NCBI RefSeq assembly: GCF_019457515.1
Contig: NZ_CP080421.1
Location: 1,426,001-1,490,000 of the forward strand
DNA from: Shewanella mesophila
GTDB taxonomy: Bacteria; Pseudomonadota; Gammaproteobacteria; Enterobacterales; Shewanellaceae
DNA length: 64,000 nt
Reading direction: 5' to 3'
The position numbers and the translations under genes are program-made. Positions within the stretch are counted from its first letter, which is position 1, and every line of letters begins with the position of its first letter. Shown piece by piece: positions 57,851-64,000 of this stretch. The notes under the pieces were generated by a model that ran no database searches, was not told the origin of the DNA, and worked only from the letters and a program-made list of their open reading frames with translations.

Positions 57851-58399
57851 ATGAATATTCAAGCAGAGCAACATAACCAGATAGACCAAAGTATTTACAA
57901 CTTCATCAAGCAGGTAATGCCTATGACACTTATGAATGGAAACAACGCATTAGATCAAAACAGTCACAGTAACGACACTATGGCTTACGCCAAGCAAATT
58001 CTTGATCAATATTTCCCTCTCAGCAATGGTTCTCATCAGGATGTCTGCAGCTATGTGATTTACTATAAACAGCTTCTTGCGTTTTTTGCCGATGGCACCC
58101 AGAGTGGTCTTGCTCAGCCAAGACAGTTCGTTGCCTTAACGGGTCATAAGTGTGAACCTAGCTCAATAGTGCTTAAAAATAACGGTTTTCATGTTGAGTT
58201 GTCACTAGATAGAAGTGGTGAGAATGGTTGTTATGATCGAGCTGGTGTTGACGATGTGCAAGTTGAAGCGGCTTTGATGACAATTGTTAATAGCAGCCAA
58301 GCACCATCTCAGCGTAGTTGGACTAGTCTCATTAGCGGTCAAGCGGGTAAAGGCAATAAGCAGTTTACCTCTAAAGATGGTAACGAATACGATTTGTAA
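57851..58399 (+). pseudogene. Truncated malate synthase G-like protein
   Basis: 182-residue frame from ATG 57851 with AGGA upstream. It matches the N-terminal part of GlcB/AceB-type malate synthase: FPLSNGSHQDVCSYVIYYKQ, QFVALTGHKCEPSSIVLKNN, GFHVELSLDRSGENG, AGVDDVQVEAALMTIV. Where full enzymes continue DxEDSVAAVDAEDKV, this one reads NSSQAPSQRSW, then a W-x-x-LI-x-G stretch and KDGNEYDL, and stops. The catalytic barrel (several hundred residues) is missing, so it cannot be a working malate synthase. Ribosome-binding site and terminator are intact, so a short protein may still be made. Confidence 0.75.
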
Positions 58400-58472
58400 T
58401 GGCTTATCGCTACAGCTGAAATTAAAGATTGCTTAACTTTTGCTGTAAAAATATGTCGTAAAATAATCGAGT

Positions 58473-58502
58473 AAAAAGGCCTGTGATTTCACAGGCCTTT
58501 TT
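58473..58502 (+). terminator. Terminator of the malate synthase remnant
   Basis: AAAAAGGCCTGTG / CACAGGCCTTTTT, perfect 13-bp stem, ATTT loop, T-run. Confidence 0.9.
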
Positions 58503-58530
58503 CGTTTAGTGCTTTTTTACTCTTTAAGCT

Positions 58531-58558
58531 AAAGGCTAAAGGCTAAAGGCTAAAGGCT
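58531..58558. repeat. Heptanucleotide tandem repeat at the menA 3' end
   Basis: Four exact copies of AAAGGCT, with a partial copy before. The menA stop codon (58543-58545) lies inside it. Confidence 0.9.
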
Positions 58559-59418
58559 AATCCTATGCTAAAGAGGGTGCTGAAAATAATGGTCAGTTTC
58601 GCCGTTTGACCGAGTAACGGATTTAGCGCTTCACCTGAAGTTTGGCTAAATTCGCTATTTAGTTTTCTAGCCAAAATCAATGATAGCCCGCCCAGTAATA
58701 CCGGTAGCCCAGGCAATAGACCCATAAAGAAACCACCGATGATCAATGCAAAAGGCAGATACACTAATGCTTGATAGAGGACACGAGACTGACCTTCACC
58801 GATCCTGACGGCAAGGGTGAATTTACCCGCCTTGGTATCAGTTGGAATATCACGGGTGTTATTTACTAACATGACCGCGGCATTAAATAGGCCAATAGCG
58901 CTTCCCAATAGCCAGGCGGCGATGCTGGTATCGCTTGCTTGCAAGTAATAACTGCCGACAACGGCCACTAAGCCGAAAAAGATAAAGGCGGCTACTTCGC
59001 CTAAGCCATGAGAGGCGAGAGGATAGGGGCCACCACTATAACCGAGCGCACCTAATATTGACGCCGCAGCTAGGATAGCAATGGGCCAGCCGCCATGATA
59101 AATAAGCAGAGAACCAACGCTGAGGGCAAGTATCAGACAGATAATCATCGCATTACGTACTTTTTCTGGTGCTAATAAGCCGCTCTGAGTGACACGTATG
59201 GGCCCTAGACGCTCTTGAGTATCAATACCACTTTTAAAGTCGAAGTAATCATTTGCTAGATTGACGGCAATCTGCAGCAGCAATGCGCAAATCATCGATG
59301 TGCAGGCGATAAGCCAGCTGAACTGTTCGAGATGAAGCGCAAGCGTATTACCAACCAATAGCGGGCCAATAGCGGCTGGAAGGGTACGTGGTCGTGAAGC
59401 TAAGATCCAAGGATTCAT
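58543..59418 (-). CDS. menA: 1,4-dihydroxy-2-naphthoate polyprenyltransferase
   Basis: 291-residue UbiA-family membrane protein with about 8-9 transmembrane segments. RPRTLPAAIGPLLVG near the start, the prenyl-diphosphate Mg-binding NLANDYFDFKSGID and the second motif VNNTRDIPTDTKAGK are present. It makes demethylmenaquinone, required for anaerobic respiration. No other men genes are adjacent. The C-terminus (GLAFSL) is encoded by a tandem 7-bp repeat. Confidence 0.95.
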   Translation of the reverse strand: MNPWILASRPRTLPAAIGPLLVGNTLALHLEQFSWLIACTSMICALLLQIAVNLANDYFDFKSGIDTQERLGPIRVTQSGLLAPEKVRNAMIICLILALSVGSLLIYHGGWPIAILAAASILGALGYSGGPYPLASHGLGEVAAFIFFGLVAVVGSYYLQASDTSIAAWLLGSAIGLFNAAVMLVNNTRDIPTDTKAGKFTLAVRIGEGQSRVLYQALVYLPFALIIGGFFMGLLPGLPVLLGGLSLILARKLNSEFSQTSGEALNPLLGQTAKLTIIFSTLFSIGLAFSL

Positions 59419-59787
59419 TATCTATGTTCGTAGTTGTTAACAAGTAGGTGGACTGAGGCGGTGAAGGCCTAAATTATGCGCGTAGCATAACAAAAAACGC
59501 TATGTCGATGAAGCGCTTGTATTAGCATTCTGTGAACTGCTTCGTTTTATTTATTGTTTATGGCTGGGATCTTTAGCCATAGGGATAGGATTGGAATAAC
59601 TGTCTGTTAATAGAATGTGAAAAACTTGATGTAGAGCACGATTATTATCCGAAACATGACTAATTCTGTAGCCGAAGTCAAAGAATATGGTTGATAAATG
59701 TGCTGTTATAGTACTTCGTGAGTCTGGTTTTATTCGCGTTTTGTTAAAACTTATCTAATTAATTTATAATGATTTTATTATATTAGC
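59419..59787. other. Intergenic region upstream of menA and the SDR gene
   Basis: About 370 AT-rich bases between divergent genes. No gene or strong repeat was recognised; both promoters must lie here. Confidence 0.5.
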
Positions 59788-59805
59788 TTGACGTAAAGTA
59801 AACGT
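59788..59805. promoter_or_regulatory. LiuR-like box upstream of the SDR gene
   Basis: TTGACGTAAAGTAAACGT resembles the sites before etfB and liuR, with one base missing in the centre. It lies about 35 bases before the start. Confidence 0.4.
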
Positions 59806-59839
59806 TATTGAACCGCCTAATAAAAAAGGAATCTAGGTG

Positions 59840-60757
59840 ATGCGTTTTGATGAACAGGTCGCTGTCGTCACAGGAGCAGGAGCCGGCTTAGGAAGAGCAT
59901 ATGCCATCGCCTTGGCTGAGCGAGGAGCGCGTATTGCGCTTATCGATTCAGGTTATGGTGATGCTAGAGAGCCTCATCGCCGTTATTCCGAATTAGAAAA
60001 CACCGCTAAGGCACTAGAGCAACTGGGTGCGGATATTCTAAGTTTTGCTATTGATGTTCGTGACGAAACCGCATTAATTGAAGCCGTTCATCAAACCCAT
60101 GAAAAATGGGGGCAGATAGACATTCTGATCCACTGTGCTAGCATCCATCATCCCTGTCCGTTTGATCTGTTAACCAAGGAACGTTGGCAACATCAGTTGG
60201 ATGTGGACGTTAATGGCTGTTTCTATTTAACTAAATTGGTTTGGCCCCTGATGAAACTGCAAGGTTACGGTCGCATATTAGTCAGCAGTGCAGCCAGTGG
60301 ATTGTATGGCAACATGTATGAGACCAGTTTTAGTACCAGTAAGATGGCCTTAATTGGTCTCGCCAATAGCCTTGCTTTGGAAGGCAAAGAGTATGATATC
60401 TGCGTCAATACCATTACTCCTCATGCATTAACTCAGATGACTGAACATCATCTTGCCCCTTCGGTTAAGCCCTTGTTTACCATCTCGTCTGTGAGCGCTG
60501 TGATGCTGTTTCTAAGTTCTAAATATGCGCCGACAGGGCAACACCTGTTAGTGGCTGCGGGTAGTGTCAGTAGAGGTGGTTTTACCGAATATCAGCATAT
60601 TCGTATTGATGAGGAACACTGTAATCCAGAGGTATTGCAGCAACGTTGGTTAGAGATTGAGCGAGCACCACCTTGTCGTCAACATCCTAGTGCAGAAGAT
60701 CAAGTGACAGCTTGGGCAAAGAGAGCCGCATTAGAACGCCATATAGTTATCGAATAA
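59840..60757 (+). CDS. Short-chain dehydrogenase-like protein with Phe at the catalytic Tyr position
   Basis: 305 residues. TGAGAGLG cofactor loop (11-18) and overall pattern resemble the dehydrogenase part of MFE-2-type enzymes (SSAASGLYGN). In these the catalytic motif is YSAAK; here it reads F164-S-T-S-K168, so the proton-donating tyrosine is absent, and the usual NNAG is HCAS. The C-terminal 60 residues are an extension. It may be a pseudoenzyme or use another residue. ATG 59840 is preferred; GTG 59837 is adjacent. AAAGGA upstream. Confidence 0.8.
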   Translation: MRFDEQVAVVTGAGAGLGRAYAIALAERGARIALIDSGYGDAREPHRRYSELENTAKALEQLGADILSFAIDVRDETALIEAVHQTHEKWGQIDILIHCASIHHPCPFDLLTKERWQHQLDVDVNGCFYLTKLVWPLMKLQGYGRILVSSAASGLYGNMYETSFSTSKMALIGLANSLALEGKEYDICVNTITPHALTQMTEHHLAPSVKPLFTISSVSAVMLFLSSKYAPTGQHLLVAAGSVSRGGFTEYQHIRIDEEHCNPEVLQQRWLEIERAPPCRQHPSAEDQVTAWAKRAALERHIVIE

Positions 60758-60916
60758 GTTTAATAGTTATAGTTTGTTACCTGAACACAATATTGATATT
60801 TACTCAAGAAACCTCACTGATAAACATGCCTTTAAAGCGCAACATGTCCTAGTAACATGAGTCGATTCTAAGGTAAGCTTAGCGGTCAATAAATCGATGT
60901 TGTTGCTGGGGGTGGA

Positions 60917-61780
60917 ATGAGCCACGTTTTAGATGATCTGTTATCACTACTTTCTCTTGAGCAGATAGAAGTCGGGCTTTATCGTGGTCAGAGTCAGGAT
61001 TTAGGCTTTGGCCATGTATTTGGTGGTCAAGTGATGGGTCAAGCATTAAGCGCTGCAGCACAAACGGTAGCAAGCGATAGACAGGTTCACTCATTTCACT
61101 CCTATTTCTTACGTGCTGGAGATGAAAAACAACCAATTGTTTATGACGTTGAGATTATGCGTGATGGAGGCAGTTTTAGTGCCAGAAGAGTAAAGGCTAT
61201 CCAAAAGGGTAGACCGATATTCTATATGACGTGCTCGTTTCAGGCTGAGGAGGAAGGGTTTGAGCATCAGAGCGTAATGCCAAATGTTCCTGGTCCTGAA
61301 GGATTGTTGAATCAGCAAGAGTTGGCAATGACTCTGCGTGATAAAGTGCCTGCCAAGGTGCTTGAAAAATTTATGGCCGACTCTCCCTTAGAGATGCGGT
61401 TGGTCAATCCAAGTAGTCCTATCGCTCCGGCAGTATCGGATCCCAAACGATATGTGTGGATAAGAGCAAACGGTAACATTCCTGCCGATCTCTCTGTACA
61501 TGAATACCTACTGGCCTATGCTTCAGACTTTAATTTCTTAGTTACTGCTGTTCAGCCCCATTGTGTATCATTTTTAACGCCAGGTATGCGTATGGCGACT
61601 ATTGATCATGCTATGTGGTTCCATCGGCCGCTGGATCTGAGTCAATGGTTGTTATATAGCATTGATAGTCCAAATGCGGGTGGTGGAAGGGGATTTGTGC
61701 GCGGAGAGTTTTTTACTCAAGGCGGTGAATTGGTCGCATCGGCGACTCAAGAAGGGTTAATTCGTTTTACTAAGCGATGA
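60917..61780 (+). CDS. tesB: Acyl-CoA thioesterase II
   Basis: 287 residues, double hot-dog fold. [39 protein letters not shown] and the end [29 protein letters not shown] (split over two strands) match TesB; the catalytic Asp, Gln and Thr regions are present. Hydrolyses medium- and long-chain acyl-CoA. Directly followed by ybaY on the same strand, its neighbour in E. coli too. Confidence 0.94.
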   Translation: MSHVLDDLLSLLSLEQIEVGLYRGQSQDLGFGHVFGGQVMGQALSAAAQTVASDRQVHSFHSYFLRAGDEKQPIVYDVEIMRDGGSFSARRVKAIQKGRPIFYMTCSFQAEEEGFEHQSVMPNVPGPEGLLNQQELAMTLRDKVPAKVLEKFMADSPLEMRLVNPSSPIAPAVSDPKRYVWIRANGNIPADLSVHEYLLAYASDFNFLVTAVQPHCVSFLTPGMRMATIDHAMWFHRPLDLSQWLLYSIDSPNAGGGRGFVRGEFFTQGGELVASATQEGLIRFTKR

Positions 61781-61804
61781 GCAATATTTTATTAGGCTGA
61801 ATCT

Positions 61805-62203
61805 ATGAGCACCAAAGTTAAAAGTATTATCACACTATTTTGCATATTTGTTCTCAGCGCCTGTGTCACAGTACAGCCTGAGCCTCCGGTTATTGTTAAC
61901 GGAGCGGCTGGCTATTTAGAGAAGATAGCGCTGCCGCAAGGGAGTGCAATCACTATTGCGGTTATCGATCTCGATACTCCTGGCGTGATCATTGCGCAGA
62001 AGTCATTTAATATTGCTCGGACGCCCGTGCCATTTAAATTTACTTTTGGCGCAGAAACTATCGACAAGTCAGTTAATTATGGGGTCGTTGCCATGATTCA
62101 ATATCAAGGGAAAGTGATTTTCCAGACTTATGATAAGTTTCCGGTTATTAATAACGGCAAATACACCACAGAGGTGTTAATGAGACGGGCTACATCGCGT
62201 TAA
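61805..62203 (+). CDS. ybaY: YbaY family lipoprotein
   Basis: 132 residues with lipobox LSAC (Cys21). The mature domain is a YbaY-type beta-barrel-like fold (AITIAVIDLDTPGVIIAQKS, TPVPFKFTFG). Function is poorly known; E. coli YbaY is an outer-membrane lipoprotein coded next to tesB, and that pairing is kept here. It starts 25 bases after tesB and ends at a clear terminator. Confidence 0.82.
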   Translation: MSTKVKSIITLFCIFVLSACVTVQPEPPVIVNGAAGYLEKIALPQGSAITIAVIDLDTPGVIIAQKSFNIARTPVPFKFTFGAETIDKSVNYGVVAMIQYQGKVIFQTYDKFPVINNGKYTTEVLMRRATSR

Positions 62204-62263
62204 CTAAGTCCTAGTGGGTCAATCCTAGTAGAGTAAGCAGTCGTTTAGTCGATCATTCACAAT

Positions 62264-62286
62264 AAGGAGCTTAGGCTCCTTTTTTG
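62264..62286 (+). terminator. Terminator of tesB-ybaY
   Basis: AAGGAGC / GCTCCTT with TTAG loop, followed by T-run. Confidence 0.85.
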
Positions 62287-62672
62287 TTGTCACTCTAAAA
62301 CCACCGCCTATGGAGATGGGGAGCATCAATTAGGCTTTGGTGAAATAAAATCAATGAAAGTTATGCAGTAGGTTATGTTCAATGGCCTACATAACATGGC
62401 TTTTTGCTAAAGCAGGGTAGGAAAGCTCCCTTCTAGGGATTGATATTCCAGCTACTAGTTTCAGAAGGTGGATGCTCTACAATGATACTTGGATTTTTAC
62501 CATGATTTTTTGAATTCTTTGCCTTTTCTGTTTCCGTTTTTGCCATTTCCCGCTTTGACTCCAATTTTCTCTTTGATTTCACCATTACTTGAGCATTATT
62601 TAGCGCTATTTGGCACCCGCTTTGTGATTGCCACCGATAACGGACGCGTGGGACGGCGTAGGTGAACTCGAG
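62287..62672. other. Intergenic stretch, possibly decayed coding DNA
   Basis: No intact gene. Short open segments occur on both strands, for example a lysine- and glutamate-rich stretch on the minus strand around 62450-62610, but all are interrupted. The pair GTTATGT/ACATAAC lies near 62371-62395. It may be a degraded element; no family was recognised. Confidence 0.35.
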
Positions 62673-62686
62673 GTGATCTTTATCAC
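62673..62686. promoter_or_regulatory. CRP-like site upstream of ompW
   Basis: GTGATCTTTATCAC is a perfect palindromic core of the CRP consensus (GTGA-N6-TCAC), about 195 bases before ompW. Confidence 0.45.
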
Positions 62687-62775
62687 TAAATTCAAAGGTG
62701 CATTATCAATATTTGTTCGTTTTATGTGATCCGTGTCAGTTATAGTTACGACTAATTAGGTAGAAGGCGTGGTTA

Positions 62776-62789
62776 TTGATATGGATCAA
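62776..62789. promoter_or_regulatory. FNR/EtrA box upstream of ompW
   Basis: TTGATATGGATCAA is an exact match to TTGAT-N4-ATCAA, 91 bases before the ompW start. A class II position would place the transcript start near 62824. Confidence 0.8.
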
Positions 62790-62879
62790 TATGTAGCTAA
62801 TTTGCTTCTGGCAGGATACACGCAAATGTAAGGATTTTGATAATAAAAACGACATATGCTGTTGTATTAATGGAGTAGT

Positions 62880-63542
62880 ATGATGAAAAAAAATATCGTA
62901 TCAGGTCTAATCGCTGTAACTCTTCTCTCTACTGGTTTCGCCACTTCTGTTTCTGCACATCAAGCCGGTGATTTTATCGTTCGTGCTGGTGCCGCTATGG
63001 TCGCACCGAATGAATCTAGCCAAGATGTGGCTGGACTTGGTGAGTTTAAAGTAGATGATAACACTCAGTTAGGCCTGAATTTGGGTTATATGTTGACCGA
63101 TAACTGGGGAATTGAATTATTAGCGGCGACACCATTTAGTCATGATGTTTCTTTAAATTTAGGTGACGGCAACGGATATACTAAGATTGCCGAAACTAAG
63201 CATCTTCCACCAACCTTAGTCGCGCAGTATTACTTCGGTTCGGCGGACTCTAAGTTACGTCCTTATATTGGTGCTGGCGTTAACTTCACTAACTTCTTTG
63301 ATAATGAGTTTACCAATGACCTTAATGGTGCATTGACAGATCTAAGTTTAAGTAACTCATGGGGTTTAGCGGCTCAAGTGGGTCTTGATTATCAGATCAA
63401 TAAAAACTGGCTCGTGAACGCGTCGGTTTGGTATGCGCAAATTAGCACAGATGTTAAATTCAATTTAGGCGATGCACCCGTGAAAATTGAAACCGATATC
63501 GATCCATGGGTATATATGGTGAGTGTTGGTTATACCTTCTAA
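62880..63542 (+). CDS. ompW: Outer membrane protein OmpW
   Basis: 220 residues. Signal peptide cleaved after SVSA (before HQAGD). The mature part is the eight-stranded OmpW barrel: DFIVRAGAAMVAPNESS, LGLNLGYMLTDNWGIELLAATPF, RPYIGAGVNFTNFF, and the terminal VGYTF ending in Phe. OmpW channels let small hydrophobic molecules pass the outer membrane. GGAG lies upstream. An exact FNR box suggests oxygen control, as known for E. coli ompW. Confidence 0.95.
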   Translation: MMKKNIVSGLIAVTLLSTGFATSVSAHQAGDFIVRAGAAMVAPNESSQDVAGLGEFKVDDNTQLGLNLGYMLTDNWGIELLAATPFSHDVSLNLGDGNGYTKIAETKHLPPTLVAQYYFGSADSKLRPYIGAGVNFTNFFDNEFTNDLNGALTDLSLSNSWGLAAQVGLDYQINKNWLVNASVWYAQISTDVKFNLGDAPVKIETDIDPWVYMVSVGYTF

Positions 63543-63587
63543 TAATGTCTAAATGTATTATTTAAGAAACGCGACAGTTTAACAGAT

Positions 63588-63615
63588 AAAAAAGGAGCCC
63601 TTAGGCTCCTTTTTT
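63588..63615. terminator. Bidirectional terminator after ompW
   Basis: AAAAAAGGAGCC / GGCTCCTTTTTT, perfect 12-bp stem with CTTA loop. Serves ompW and the convergent SDR gene. Confidence 0.9.
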
Positions 63616-63657
63616 GTTATTTGGGCTATTGTATTTATCCCCTTGCTTGCCTATTGC

Positions 63658-64000
63658 CTATTTCGACTTTTGCGCCGCTTTCTCTGCTAGGCGCTGCTCT
63701 TTAGTGCGCCAATGGCGGGTATTATAGATAAACTCTGGTAACAGTTTGGTTAGCCAGGCCACCAATCGCCAGCGTTTGGTGATATAAGCTTTGCGCTTAG
63801 CGGACTTCATTGCCTTAATCACTTGCTTTGCAACTTCATCTGGCGGGGATAACCATAGTCGACTCCCCTGCATTGCCGCTTTATCTAGTAGGCCCATCTG
63901 AAGATCTGTGATGGTGATGGGAAGCTTAAGACGCTGAGCATGCATGCTCAGCCCTTCCAAATAGTTAGTCGCGTAAGCTTTAGAAGCGTGATATGCCACG
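63658..64000 (-). CDS. Short-chain dehydrogenase/reductase (C-terminal part)
   Basis: 114 C-terminal residues; the gene continues beyond base 64000. The catalytic YHASK (Y-x-x-x-K) is intact near the edge and is followed by the SDR helix AYATNYLEGLSMHAQRL. The C-terminal tail is basic (EQRLAEKAAQKSK). Substrate cannot be told. Confidence 0.85.
   Translation of the reverse strand, partial: VAYHASKAYATNYLEGLSMHAQRLKLPITITDLQMGLLDKAAMQGSRLWLSPPDEVAKQVIKAMKSAKRKAYITKRWRLVAWLTKLLPEFIYNTRHWRTKEQRLAEKAAQKSK

Noticed and set aside
1..64000. tRNA, rRNA or CRISPR loci
   Set aside because: None was recognised by eye; no cloverleaf-like or regularly spaced repeat stretch was found. A tRNAscan or CRISPR search was not possible.

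Overview
The window reads as chromosome of a marine gammaproteobacterium, most likely Shewanella. The grounds are gene content and order: a liu leucine-degradation operon under a MerR-type LiuR, a sucrose cluster with a TonB receptor and a LacI regulator, a lysine-riboswitch-controlled NhaC-type transporter, a DUF3612-type XRE regulator, MenA, OmpW, H-NS and several chemoreceptors. Protein sequences also look Shewanella-like by memory; no search was run. No rRNA or tRNA gene, CRISPR array or intact insertion sequence was seen.

Layout. 1-2442: end of a branched-chain-type ABC importer operon (substrate-binding protein C-terminus, LivF-type ATPase, PaaK-like CoA ligase). 2443-5349: accessory patch with a structured non-coding stretch, a lone HEPN-domain protein and a decayed REP-type transposase. 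5350-6491: TetR regulator and HPP membrane protein, divergent around a nested operator. 6658-19798: mostly minus strand: proS, acyl-CoA synthetase, M28 peptidase, acetyltransferase-trmO-rcsF, two amidohydrolase-like proteins, hns. 20110-23793: etfBA, then a lysine riboswitch and its transporter gene. 23873-28403: Dcp-like peptidase, transglutaminase/TPR lipoprotein, thymidine kinase. 28470-36267: sucrose regulon (scrR, scrP, scrT, TonB receptor, scrK). 36274-39129: solute-binding protein and a PAS chemoreceptor. 39249-47930: liuR-ivd-liuBCDE plus two CoA-transferase subunits. 48266-54252: propionyl-CoA-synthetase-like enzyme, chemoreceptor, CurA-type reductase and its divergent OhrR-type regulator. 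54531-64000: gnd, DUF3612 regulator beside a truncated malate synthase, menA, an SDR lacking the catalytic tyrosine, tesB-ybaY, ompW and the end of another SDR.

How the genes work together. The liu operon takes isovaleryl-CoA to acetyl-CoA and acetoacetate; the CoA transferase reactivates acetoacetate, and ETF carries electrons from isovaleryl-CoA dehydrogenase. Similar TTKACGTWA-type boxes lie upstream of liuR, etfB and the 59840 SDR, which suggests one LiuR regulon. In the sucrose cluster, two identical perfect 18-bp palindromes sit upstream of scrP and the TonB receptor, a direct sign of ScrR control. The receptor imports sucrose into the periplasm, ScrT moves it inward, ScrP phosphorolyses it and ScrK phosphorylates fructose.

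Most noteworthy: the lysine riboswitch in front of an NhaC-family transporter; a malate-synthase remnant still next to its probable regulator; a long palindrome between curA and an OhrR-like gene; paired amidohydrolase-like proteins that have lost metal ligands; an SDR with Phe in place of the catalytic Tyr; and an orphan HEPN protein in an accessory patch.
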